Positions 36,234-48,599 of a stretch of DNA of 64,000 nt are shown here, piece by piece. The position numbers were made by a program, and so were the translations under genes. The notes beneath the pieces were generated by a model that had not been told where the DNA came from, ran no database searches, and worked only from the letters and a program-made list of their open reading frames with translations. Origin of the DNA: Salvia splendens. Taxonomy: Eukaryota > Streptophyta > Magnoliopsida > Lamiales > Lamiaceae. Location of the stretch: NCBI RefSeq assembly GCF_004379255.2, contig NW_024598694.1, forward strand, positions 1-64,000, read 5' to 3'. Within the stretch, counting starts at the first letter, position 1; each line of letters begins with the position of its first letter.

Positions 36234-38112
36234 AGTCCCATTATTCACAAATCCAGTCTTAAAGACCGAACTAGAGATCAAATTTGGGCCCTTAGATCTT
36301 AAATTTGATGGATTAGATGAAATGATGTAGTGTTAATTTTCGCAGTTCGTTATGTACACAAATTACTTCAACACGGGGGTATTTACGTCATTTTGCATTG
36401 GGGGTAAAAATTTTAGGGTTAAACACATCCAAACAATTTACTCTAATTCACATTCACGCCTCATCTTCTCCCCAGAATCTCCAAATCGAGAGCTGATTCA
36501 TCTCATCTTCAAATCTCCAAATCGAGTAGCCGAATTTGATAACAACAGTCGCTGAGTTCAACAACTACAGCAGCGAATTCATCTCCATCTTCAAATCTCC
36601 AAATTGAGTCGACGAGTTCGACAACTACAGTCGCCGAGTTCAACAACTAAAACAGCGAATTCATCTCCATCTTCAAATCTCCAAATCGAGTTTCCTGAGT
36701 TCGACCAACTACAGCCGTCGAGTTCAACAACTGCAGCAGCGAATTCAAATCTGACACGGATTCAAAAATGGTTGAAACAAGCAACTCGTCGAACGAAGCC
36801 ACGTCGATTAATTTATTTTCCGATTCTATTCAGTTAGTTCATAGGCATTCAATTGTGATCCGAGCATGAAGAGGCATAGTAGAAGAGGAAGGCAATCTGA
36901 GGTAAGAGATGGTTGCTTGGAATTGTGCCTTTGATGTGTTCGTAGAGATGTTTCAAAGAATGTAGAGGTTTGATGATTAAATTGTGTGTTTTTTTGTTAT
37001 TTATGTCAGCTGTTCTGGCCCTCCAATATGAAAAAAATGGCTGAATATTAATTATAATGTTTATGATTTCAATGAAGATGAAGTGGACACAGAGAGTGAA
37101 GATGATGATATAGCTTATCATTCATGTTTTTTGCTCCATCACTTTGTGAGCTTTGCTTTTGGTTTCTGACATGACTACTATTTTTGAAAGCTTGCTCTTG
37201 TAAAAATGAATCTATTATGCTTGATGATCTTGTCGACTCGACTAGTGGATTTGAATATGCTTCCTCAAACAAAACTACAACAACTGATCATTATTAATTA
37301 ATTCATAGACAGTGAAAACGCAGGGAAACTTGGTTTTTCGAATGTATATAGCATTTGTTTGATCAAATACTGGAATGAAGTAAAACCGTAGTCCAATGAA
37401 GTAATAATGTTTTAGAATGAAGTAAAATCCTACTAGAATGAAGTAAATATCTATTCATTTTCAATTTATTACATACCAGAATAATTTGTATTTGTTATGA
37501 TTTTTTGACTAACAACAGTTAGTTTTTAAATTTTATACCAGTGTCTTTGTTTTATTTGCCAAATAAAGTATATGCCCAAGCCTGGTCGTAGATGTGCCAA
37601 ATGAAGAAATAAAGGATTTGTCCAAGCATGGTCATAGATGTGACAAATGCCACGTGGTTGGTCGGCATGATTCAAGGAATTGTGACAAAACAGATGAGAA
37701 GAAGAAGCAAATATAAGTGATGAGTTGCTTTATTGATATTCGTTTGTTAGCATATTGTTTTTCTAAAAATGATGTGATACATTTATTTGTTTGTAATTTA
37801 TTACTTCATTCCAATAGGTTTGATAATTCATTCCAATAGTTAACTACTTCATTTTGGCACTTTATTACTTCATTCCACTTTGAATTTGAATGGTTTTTTC
37901 TTTGTTGTTTGGTAGACAAAAAATGAGGTAGAAATGCTATCCGACCAAATTTGTGAGACACATATCTTTATATTTTAATGAAAAAACTACGGGCTTGGAT
38001 GGGCCATAGAGGATAGCACAGGCTTACATGATAGGTTAACTATGATACCAAATACCTGGAAATAGTCATATACGTATCTATATCTAGGCATTACTAACTT
38101 ATCAAACAGGTC
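36234..38112. mobile_element. Element D left arm, unit 1 (with filler)
   Basis: It starts after a (TA)n tract with AGTCCCATTATTCACAAATC, followed by TCTTAAAGACCGAACTAGAG. The complement, CTCTAGTTCGGTCTTTAAGA, lies at about 50905, just before the other (TA)n tract, so these are the inverted ends of one element. Inside: a local repeat of CTTCAAATCTCCAAAT.GAGT (36480-36720), the FRS-like exons, and repeats of GGAATGAAGTAA in both directions (37375-37450 and 37800-37880). Units 2 and 3 repeat this arm (from about 39806 and 43373); unit 4 begins about 46942. Confidence 0.75.
36866..37716 (+). pseudogene. FRS-like gene remnant, unit 1 (N- and C-terminal exons, middle deleted)
   Basis: Exon-like pieces: MKRHSRRGRQSE followed at once by a GTAAGAG donor (36902); after an acceptor-like TTATGTCAG (about 37009), an acidic stretch VYDFNEDEVDTESEDDDIAY (about 37060); LDDLVDSTSGFEYASSN (about 37220); and the end RCDKCHVVGRHDSRNCDKTD to a TAA at 37714-37716. 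The last piece is a zinc knuckle with the HDSRNC signature seen in FRS tails, but spaced C-x2-C-x5-H-x4-C. A preceding partial copy (GRRCAK, about 37585) shows a small duplication. The FAR1, transposase and SWIM domains are absent. Likely a captured, internally deleted host or MULE gene. Assignment rests on the knuckle and is moderate. Confidence 0.5.
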
Positions 38113-38415
38113 CTTACTATTATACCAACGTTTCTATTTAATTAAGTTGTTATTAGTATCAAATATACAAATTTCAAATTATAGAAATAGAACAATATAT
38201 ATTTAAAAAAATTTCAATTTACCATGCATAGCACGGAGGGATACTAGTTTCAGTTAAGTTGCACATTTTTTCCCTTTCTTTCTCACTTCATAACATCCCC
38301 TAGTCACGGTAAACCGAACTTTGTATCCTTAGAAAGTGCGTCGTGACATATCATGTAGTATGGCATATATTGTTTTCCATACTAATTTTACTGATACTTC
38401 CTCCGTCCACGATTG

Positions 38416-39386
38416 TGTTAGAGTTTTGTATACTAGAAATCACATTTCGAGTGATTGCATACTATAAAAACTCTTATTTTAATTTCTAAGGAATAAAACA
38501 GATTATTTTTGTCATAATGATTGTTGTGTTTTACATTTAACAGTTGTTTATTTACATGTTTAAATATATAAGAAACTTAACAAGTCTAAGTCTTTGTTTT
38601 AGTAGACCGGTTGTGGGCGTCGTCCACTTTAAGGTAACACGGTCAGTTCTAAAACAAAGAAAAAATATAATTTCACAACTCAGATAGGCTTTGATTACCT
38701 ATCGCGAAAGGTTGCAATGTCAGTCCGCATATTTCTAAGCTTTACTGAAATCAGATGACATTGGTGTGGTATAGCACCGAACGGATCTAACAGCAAGACA
38801 TGTCTTTATGGTATCTACTAAAAGACGAGGTCTTGAAAATAATCATTTCTTAATCAATATATTTAGCATTGAACATTCGTTATTGATTATGTATTACTTT
38901 GATTTATCAAATGGTGGTGGTTTTCGCAACCCAATAATCATGATATTTTGGGTAGTGTTGATTAATATCTAGCGGTGCTAGGATTCCTGTTATATTGAAT
39001 CGTGCGTCTGGTGAGTCTGGTTTAATAATGTCCTCAAGTGGAGCTCCTTTTATTATTCAGAACCTAGCTAGTTGGAATTTTAATTATTCTATGAACAATA
39101 AAAAAGTGTTTCCTGAAGTCCACGGTTGGAACTAAAAGATATTAATTAATTAAGTCTATAGAAGACATTAATTAATTAATGGACATTTATATCTTAAGCG
39201 CAAGGAATAACCTTTTAAAAGTGGAAACTCGGATTACTTGTAGTTTCGGATTTAGATGGGTAATACAATATTATTACTGTAGTTGCTGATAATAATATTA
39301 TAATATAAGCGTGAATTAAATTGTGGGTTCAATTTAATTAGAAGAGCTAATGACCTCTGATTCTATGACTTGTGCTTCCGCTGTCA
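38416..39386 (+). mobile_element. Solo LTR, unit 2
   Basis: Tandem copy of the LTR at 34846-35816. It differs at a few sites, for example TGTAGTTTCGG for TGTAATTTCGG and CTATGACTTG for CTCTGATTTG. Confidence 0.75.
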
Positions 39387-40437
39387 ACACCATCAGAATG
39401 AGTGGCACAAGTTTTCCTTTTCGTCCGTCCAAAATCTAGTGTCTCATTTATTTTTACTACTTTTAGTAATGACCTCACGTTCCACTAACTCTTCTCATTC
39501 ATATTTTATTTAAAAACTAGTATGTAAAAGTATGACCCATACTCCACTAACTTTTTCTACCTTCTTTCTGTTCAGTGGCGTATCCTAAATTTTTGATATG
39601 GGTGAGAAAAATAATTATAACAACTTGGATTTATAATATTAAACTAATCCATTTATTCTCTTTGTAATGTTTTCTCGATTAAAATTTTATCCTTATTTTT
39701 TACATCAAATCCTTATTTGTAAATAAAAATAAATTATGTTTTCCAGTGTTACTATATGGATGATTTCTATTGTTTTCTAGTGTTAATATATATATATATA
39801 TATATAGTCCCATTATTCACAAATCCAGTCTTAAAGACCGAACTAGAGATCAAATTTGGGCCCTTAGATCTTAAATTTGATGGATTAGATGAAATGATGT
39901 AGTGTTAATTTTCGCAGTTCGTTATGTACACAAATTACTTCAACACGGGGGTATTTACGTCATTTTGCATTGGGGGTAAAAATTTTAGGGTTAAACACAT
40001 CCAAACAATTTACTCTAATTCACATTCACGCCTCATCTTCTCCCCAGAATCTCCAAATCGAGAGCTGATTCATCTCATCTTCAAATCTCCAAATCGAGTA
40101 GCCGAATTTGATAACAACAGTCGCTGAGTTCAACAACTACAGCAGCGAATTCATCTCCATCTTCAAATCTCCAAATTGAGTCGACGAGTTCGACAACTAC
40201 AGTCGCCGAGTTCAACAACTAAAACAGCGAATTCATCTCCATCTTCAAATCTCCAAATCGAGTTTCCTGAGTTCGACCAACTACAGCCGTCGAGTTCAAC
40301 AACTGCAGCAGCGAATTCAAATCTGACACGGATTCAAAAATGGCTGAAACAAGCAACTCGTCGAACGAAGCCACGTCGATTAATTTATTTTCCGATTCTA
40401 TTCAGTTAGTTCATAGGCATTCAATTGTGATCCGAGC

Positions 40438-41287
40438 ATGAAGAGGCATAGTAGAAGAGGAAGGCAATCTGAGGTAAGAGATGGTTGCTTGGAATTGTGC
40501 CTTTGATGTGTTCGTAGAGATGTTTCAAAGAATGTAGAGGTTTGATGATTAAATTGTGTGTTTTTTTGTTATTTATGTCAGCTGTTCTGGCCCTCCAATA
40601 TGAAAAAAATGGCTGAATATTAATTCTAATGTTTATGATTTCAATGAAGATGAAGTGGACACAGAGAGTGAAGATGATGATATAGCTTATCATTCATGTT
40701 TTTTGCTCCATCACTTTGTGAGCTTCGCTTTTGGTTTCTGACATGACTACTGTTTTTGAAAGCTTGCTCTTCTAAAAATGAATCTATTATGCTTGATGAT
40801 CTTGTCGACTCGACTAGTGGATTTGAATATGCTTCCTCAAACAAAACTACAACAACTGATCATTATTAATTAATTCATAGACAGTGAAAACGCAGGGAAA
40901 CTTGGTTTTTCGAATGTATATAGCATTTGTTTGGTCAAATACTGGAATGAAGTAAAACCGTAGTCCAATGAAGTAATAATGTTTTAGAATGAAGTAAAAT
41001 CCTACTAGAATGAAGTAAATATCTATTCATTTTCAATTTATTACATACCAGAATGATTTGTATTTGTTATGATTTTTTGACTAACAACAGTTAGTTTTTA
41101 AATTTTATACCAGTGTCTTGTTTTATTTGCCAAATAAAGTATATGCCCAAGCCTGGTCGTAGATGTGCCAAATGAAGAAATAAAGGATTTGTCCAAGCTT
41201 GGTCGTAGATGTGACAAATGCCACGTGGTTGGTCGGCATGATTCAAGGAATTGTGACAAAACAGATGAGAAGAAGAAGCAAATATAA
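40438..41287 (+). pseudogene. FRS-like remnant, unit 2
   Basis: Tandem copy of 36866-37716. It differs by a few substitutions, for example CTTCTAAAAATG (shared with unit 3) where units 1 and 4 have CTTGTAAAAATG, and TTTGGTCAAATA where units 1 and 4 have TTTGATCAAATA. One T is missing in the TGTCTTTG word near 41117. Confidence 0.5.
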
Positions 41288-41986
41288 GTGATGAGTTGCT
41301 TTATTGATATTCGTTTGTTAGCATATTGTTTTTCTAAAAATGATGTGATACATTTATTTGTTTGTAATTTATTACTTCATTCCAATAGGTTTGATAATTC
41401 ATTCCAATAGTTAACTACTTCATTTTGGCACTTTATTACTTCATTCCACTTTGAATTTGAATGGTTTTTTCGTTGTTGTTTGGTAGACAAAAAATGAGGT
41501 AGAAATGTTATCCGACCAAATTTGTGAGACACATATCTTTATATTTTAATGAAAAAACTACGGGCTTGGATGGGCCATAGAGGATAGCACAAGCTTACAT
41601 GATAGGTTAACTATGATACCAAATACCTTGAAATAGTCATATACGTATCTATATCTAGGCATTACTAACTTATCAAACAGGTCCTTACTATTATACCAAC
41701 GTTTCTATTTAATTAAGTTGTTATTAGTATCAAATATACAAATTTCAAATTATAGAAATAGAACAATATATATTTAAAAAAATTTCAATTTACCATGCAT
41801 AGCACGGAGGGATACTAGTTTCAGTTAAGTTGCACATTTTTTCCCTTTCTTTCTCACTTCATAACATCCCCTAGTCACGGTAAACCGAACTTTGTATCCT
41901 TAGAAAGTGCGTCGTGACATATCATGTAGTATGGCATATATTGTTTTCCATACTAATTTTACTGATACTTCCTCCGTCCACGATTG

Positions 41987-42957
41987 TGTTAGAGTTTTGT
42001 ATACTAGAAATCACATCTCGAGTGATTGCATACTATAAAAACTCTTATTTTAATTTCTAAGGAATAAAACAGATTATTTTTGTCATAATGATTGTTGTGT
42101 TTTACATTTAACAGTTGTTTATTTACATGTTTAAATATATAAGAAACTTAACAAGTCTAAGTCTTTGTTTTAGTAGACCGGTTGTGGGCGTCGTCCACTT
42201 TAAGGTAACACGGTCAGTTCTAAAACAAAGAAAAAACATAATTTCACAACTCAGATAGGCTTTGATTACCTATCGCGAAAGGTTGCAATGTCAGTCCGCA
42301 TATTTCTAAGCTTTACTGAAATCAGATGACATTGGTGTGGTATAGCACCGAACGGATCTAACAGCAAGACATGTCTTTATGGTATCTACTAAAAGACGAG
42401 GTCTTGAAAATAATCATTTCTTAATCAATATATTTAGCATTGAACATTCGTTATTGATTATGTATTACTTTGATTTATCAAATGGTGGTGGTTTTCGCAA
42501 CCCAATAATCATGATATTTTGGGTAGTGTTGATTAATATCTAGCGGTGCTAGGATTGCTGTTATATTGAATCGTGCGTCTGGTGAGTCTGGTTTAATAAT
42601 GTCCTCAAGTGGAACTCCTTTTATTATTCAGAACCTAGCTAGTTGGAATTTTAATTATTCTATGAACAATAAAAAAGTGTTTCCTGAAGTCCACGGTTGG
42701 AACTAAAAGATATTAATTAATTAAGTCTATAGAAGACATTAATTAATTAATGGACATTTATATCTTAAGCGCAAGGAATAACCTTTTAAAAGTGGAAACT
42801 CGGATTACTTGTAATTTCGGATTTAGATGGGTAATACAATATTATTACTGTAGTTGCTGATAATAATATTATAATATAAGCGTGAATTAAATTGTGGGTT
42901 CAATTTAATTAGAAGAGCTAATGACCTCTGATTCTCTGATTTGTGCTTCCGCTGTCA
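41987..42957 (+). mobile_element. Solo LTR, unit 3
   Basis: Tandem copy. It shares with unit 4, but not with units 1-2, CACATCTCGAG, GGATTGCTG and GTGGAACTCC, showing that units 3 and 4 are sisters in this part. Confidence 0.75.
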
Positions 42958-44004
42958 ACACCATCAGAATGAGTGGCACAAGTTTTCCTTTTCGTCCGTC
43001 CAAAATCTAGTGTCTCATTTATTTTTACTACTTTTAGTAATGACCTCACGTTCCACTAACTCTTCTCATTCATATTTTATTTAAAAACTAGTATGTAAAA
43101 GTATGACCCATATTCCACTAACTTTTTCTACCTTCTTTCTGTTCAGTGGCGTATCCTAAATTTTTGATATGGGTGAGAAAAATAATTATAACAACTTGGA
43201 TTTATAATATTAAACTAATCCATTTATTCTCTTTGTAATGTTTTCTCGATTAAAATTTTATCCTTATTTTTTACATCAAATCCTTATTTGTAAATAAAAA
43301 TAAATTATGTTTTCCAGTGTTACTATATGGATGATTTCTATTGTTTTCTAGTGTTAATATATATATATATATAGTCCCATTATGCACAAATCCAGTCTTA
43401 AAGACCGAACTAGAGACCAAATTTGGGCCCTTAGATCTTAAATTTGATGGATTAGATGAAATGATGTAGTGTTAATTTTCGCAGTTCGTTATGTACACAA
43501 ATTACTTCAACACGGGGGTATTTACGTCATTTTGCATTGGGGGTAAAAATTTTAGGGTTAAACACATCCAAACAATTTACTCTAATTCACATTCACGCCT
43601 CATCTTCTCCCCAGAATCTCCAAATCGAGAGCTGATTCATCTCATCTTCAAATCTCCAAATCGAGTAGCCGAATTTGATAACAACAGTCGCTGAGTTCAA
43701 CAACTACAGCAGCGAATTCATCTCCATCTTCAAATCTCCAAATTGAGTCGACGAGTTCGACAACTACAGTCGCCGAGTTCAACAACTAAAACAGCGAATT
43801 CATCTCCATCTTCAAATCTCCAAATCGAGTTTCCTGAGTTCGACCAACTACAGCCGTCGAGTTCAACAACTGCAGCAGCGAATTCAAATCTGACACGGAT
43901 TCAAAAATGGCTGAAACAAGCAACTCGTCGAACGAAGCCACGTCGATTAATTTATTTTCCGATTCTATTCAGTTAGTTCATAGGCATTCAATTGTGATCC
44001 GAGC

Positions 44005-44855
44005 ATGAAGAGGCATAGTAGAAGAGGAAGGCAATCTGAGGTAAGAGATGGTTGCTTGGAATTGTGCCTTTGATGTGTTCGTAGAGATGTTTCAAAGAAT
44101 GTAGAGGTTTGATGATTAAATTGTGTGTTTTTTTGTTATTTATGTCAGCTGTTCTGGCCCTCCAATATGAAAAAAATGGCTGAATATTAATTCTAATGTT
44201 TATGATTTCAATGAAGATGAAGTGGACACAGAGAGTGAAGATGATGATATAGCTTATCATTCATGTTTTTTGCTCCATCACTTTGTGAGCTTCGCTTTTG
44301 GTTTCTGACATGACTACTGTTTTTGAAAGCTTGCTCTTCTAAAAATGAATCTATTATGCTTGATGATCTTGTCGACTCGACTAGTGGATTTGAATATGCT
44401 TCCTCAAACAAAACTACAACAACTGATCATTATTAATTAATTCATAGACAGTGAAAACGCAGGGAAACTTGGTTTTTCGAATGTATATAGCATTTGTTTG
44501 GTCAAATACTGGAATGAAGTAAAACCGTAGTCCAATGAAGTAATAATGTTTTAGAATGAAGTAAAATCCTACTAGAATGAAGTAAATATCTATTCATTTT
44601 CAATTTATTACATACCAGAATGATTTGTATTTGTTATGATTTTTTGACTAACAACAGTTAGTTTTTAAATTTTATACCAGTGTCTTTGTTTTATTTGCCA
44701 AATAAAGTATATGCCCAAGCCTGGTCGTAGATGTGCCAAATGAAGAAATAAAGGATTTGTCCAAGCTTGGTCGTAGATGTGACAAATGCCACGTGGTTGG
44801 TCGGCATGATTCAAGGAATTGTGACAAAACAGATGAGAAGAAGAAGCAAATATAA
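44005..44855 (+). pseudogene. FRS-like remnant, unit 3
   Basis: Tandem copy, nearly identical to unit 2 in this part and carrying the same derived variants. Confidence 0.5.
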
Positions 44856-45554
44856 GTGATGAGTTGCTTTATTGATATTCGTTTGTTAGCATATTGTTTT
44901 TCTAAAAATGATGTGATACATTTATTTGTTTGTAATTTATTACTTCATTCCAATAGGTTTGATAATTCATTCCAATAGTTAACTACTTCATTTTGGCACT
45001 TTATTACTTCATTCCACTTTGAATTTGAATGGTTTTTTCGTTGTTGTTTGGTAGACAAAAAATGAGGTAGAAATGTTATCCGACCAAATTTGTGAGACAC
45101 ATATCTTTATATTTTAATGAAAAAACTACGGGCTTGGATGGGCCATAGAGGATAGCACAAGCTTACATGATAGGTTAACTATGATACCAAATACCTTGAA
45201 ATAGTCATATACGTATCTATATCTAGGCATTACTAACTTATCAAACAGGTCCTTACTATTATACCAACGTTTCTATTTAATTAAGTTGTTATTAGTATCA
45301 AATATACAAATTTCAAATTATAGAAATAGAACAATATATATTTAAAAAAATTTCAATTTACCATGCATAGCACGGAGGGATACTAGTTTCAGTTAAGTTG
45401 CACATTTTTTCCCTTTCTTTCTCACTTCATAACATCCCCTAGTCACGGTAAACCGAACTTTGTATCCTTAGAAAGTGCGTCGTGACATATCATGTAGTAT
45501 GGCATATATTGTTTTCCATACTAATTTTACTGATACTTCCTCCGTCCACGATTG

Positions 45555-46525
45555 TGTTAGAGTTTTGTATACTAGAAATCACATCTCGAGTGATTGCATA
45601 CTATAAAAACTCTTATTTTAATTTCTAAGGAATAAAACAGATTATTTTTGTCATAATGATTGTTGTGTTTTACATTTAACAGTTGTTTATTTACATGTTT
45701 AAATATATAAGAAACTTAACAAGTCTAAGTCTTTGTTTTAGTAGACCGGTTGTGGGCGTCGTCCACTTTAAGGTAACACGGTCAGTTCTAAAACAAAGAA
45801 AAAACATAATTTCACAACTCAGATAGGCTTTGATTACCTATCGCGAAAGGTTGCAATGTCAGTCCGCATATTTCTAAGCTTTACTGAAATCAGATGACAT
45901 TGGTGTGGTATAGCACCGAACGGATCTAACAGCAAGACATGTCTTTATGGTATCTACTAAAAGACGAGGTCTTGAAAATAATCATTTCTTAATCAATATA
46001 TTTAGCATTGAACATTCGTTATTGATTATGTATTACTTTGATTTATCAAATGGTGGTGGTTTTCGCAACCCAATAATCATGATATTTTGGGTAGTGTTGA
46101 TTAATATCTAGCGGTGCTAGGATTGCTGTTATATTGAATCGTGCGTCTGGTGAGTCTGGTTTAATAATGTCCTCAAGTGGAACTCCTTTTATTATTCAGA
46201 ACCTAGCTAGTTGGAATTTTAATTATTCTATGAACAATAAAAAAGTGTTTCCTGAAGTCCACGGTTGGAACTAAAAGATATTAATTAATTAAGTCTATAG
46301 AAGACATTAATTAATTAATGGACATTTATATCTTAAGCGCAAGGAATAACCTTTTAAAAGTGGAAACTCGGATTACTTGTAATTTCGGATTTAGATGGGT
46401 AATACAATATTATTACTGTAGTTGCTGATAATAATATTATAATATAAGCGTGAATTAAATTGTGGGTTCAATTTAATTAGAAGAGCTAATGACCTCTGAT
46501 TCTCTGATTTGTGCTTCCGCTGTCA
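45555..46525 (+). mobile_element. Solo LTR, unit 4
   Basis: Tandem copy, nearly identical to unit 3 (same CACATCTCGAG and GGATTGCTG variants). Confidence 0.75.
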
Positions 46526-47572
46526 ACACCATCAGAATGAGTGGCACAAGTTTTCCTTTTCGTCCGTCCAAAATCTAGTGTCTCATTTATTTTTACTACT
46601 TTTAGTAATGACCTCACGTTCCACTAACTCTTCTCATTCATATTTTATTTAAAAACTAGTATGTAAAAGTATGACCCATATTCCACTAACTTTTTCTACC
46701 TTCTTTCTGTTCAGTGGCGTATCCTAAATTTTTGATATGGGTGAGAAAAATAATTATAACAACTTGGATTTATAATATTAAACTAATCCATTTATTCTCT
46801 TTGTAATGTTTTCTCGATTAAAATTTTATCCTTATTTTTTACATCAAATCCTTATTTGTAAATAAAAATAAATTATGTTTTCCAGTGTTACTATATGGAT
46901 GATTTCTATTGTTTTCTAGTGTTAATATATATATATATATAGTCCCATTATGCACAAATCCAGTCTTAAAGACCGAACTAGAGATCAAATTTGGGCCCTT
47001 AGATCTTAAATTTGATGGATTAGATGAAATGATGTAGTGTTAATTTTCGCAGTTCGTTATGTACACAAATTACTTCAACACGGGGGTATTTACGTCATTT
47101 TGCATTGGGGGTAAAAATTTTAGGGTTAAACACATCCAAACAATTTACTCTAATTCACATTCACGCCTCTTCTTCTCCCCAGAATCTCCAAATCGAGAGC
47201 TGATTCATCTCATCTTCAAATCTCCAAATCGAGTTGCCGAATTTGATAACAACAGTAGCTGAGTTCAACAACTACAACAGCGAATTCATCTCCATCTTCA
47301 AATCTCCAAATTGAGTCGACGAGTTCGACAACTACAGTCGCCGAGTTCAACAACTAAAACAGCGAATTCATCTCCATCTTCAAATCTCCAAATCGAGTTT
47401 CCTGAGTTCGACCAACTACAGCCGTCGAGTTCAACAACTGCAGCAGCGAATTCAAATCTGACACAGATTCAAAAATGGCTGAAACAAGCAACTCGTCAAA
47501 CGAAGGCACGTCGATTAATTTGTTTTCCGATTCTATTCAATTAGTTCATAGGCATTCAATTGTGATCCGAGC

Positions 47573-48423
47573 ATGAAGAGGCATAGTAGAAGAGGAAGGC
47601 AATCTGAGGTAAGAGATGGTTGCTTGGAATTGTGCCTTTGATGTGTTCGTAGAGATGTTTCAAAGAATGTAGAGGTTTGATGATTAAGTTGTGTGTTTTT
47701 TTGTTATTTATGTCAGCTGTTCTGGCCCTCCAGTATGAAAAAAATGGCTGAATATTAATTCTAATGTTTATGATTTCAATGAAGATGAAGTGGACACAGA
47801 GAGTGAAGATGATGATATAGCTTATCATTCATGTTTTTTGCTCCATCACTTTGTGAGCTTTGCTTTTGGTTTCTGACATGACTACTGTTTTTGAAAGCTT
47901 GCTCTTGTAAAAATGAATCTATTATGCTTGATGATCATGTCGACTCGACTAGTGGATTTGAATATGCTTCCTCAAACAAAACTACAACAACTGATCATTA
48001 TTAATTAATTCATAGACAGTGAAAACGCAGGGAAACTTGGTTTTTCGAATGTATATAGCATTTGTTTGATCAAATACTGGAATGAAGTAAAACCGTAGTC
48101 CAATGAAGTAATAATGTTTTAGAATGAAGTAAAATCCTACTAGAATAAAGTAAATATCTATTCATTTTCAATTTATTACATACCAGAATGATTTGTATTT
48201 GTTATGGTTTTTTGACTAACAACAGTTAGTTTTTAAATTTTATACCAGTGTCTTTGTTTTATTTGCCAAATAAAGTATATGCCCAAGCCTGGTCGTAGAT
48301 GTGCCAAATGAAGAAATAAAGGATTTGTCCAAGCTTGGTCGTAGATGTGACAAATGCCACGTGGTTGGTCGGCATGATTCAAGGAATTGTGACAAAACAG
48401 ATGAGAAGAAGAAGCAAATATAA
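47573..48423 (+). pseudogene. FRS-like remnant, unit 4
   Basis: Tandem copy linked to the full right arm of D. It keeps the unit-1 states CTTGTAAAAATG and TTTGATCAAATA, and has private changes (GATCATGTCGAC; AGAATAAAGTAA), as expected if units 1 and 4 are the outer, older copies. Confidence 0.5.
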
Positions 48424-48599
48424 GTGATGAGTTGCTTTATTGATATTCGTTTGTTAGCATATTGTTTTTTTAAAAATGATGTGATACATTTATTTGTTTG
48501 TAATTTATTACTTCATTCCAATAGGTTTGATAATTCATTCCAATAGTTAACTACTTCATTTTGGCACTTTATTACTTCATTCCACTTTGAATTTGAATC

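Larger units (their letters stand above)
34543..48599. repeat. 3.57-kb tandem repeat, 3.94 copies
   Basis: Units start at CTTACTATTATACCAACG near 34543, 38113, 41684 and 45252 (steps about 3570, 3571 and 3568). The copies are nearly identical over long stretches, differing by scattered substitutions and (TA)n length. Each unit holds the last 135 bp of the Helitron, about 165 bp of spacer, a Stowaway-like MITE split by a solo LTR, the left arm of element D with an FRS-like pseudogene, and a ~215-bp filler ending CAAACAGGTC. The fourth unit departs at about 48599, after GAATTTGAAT, and continues into the right arm of D. Array expansion by unequal crossing-over is the simplest reading. Such near-identity is also where assembly errors occur. 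Confidence 0.95.

Noticed and set aside
36849..37272. Reverse-strand open frames repeated in each tandem unit (90 and 67 residues)
   Set aside because: They are antisense to the FRS-like exons, rich in Phe/Ile, with no motif. Their conservation only reflects the tandem duplication.
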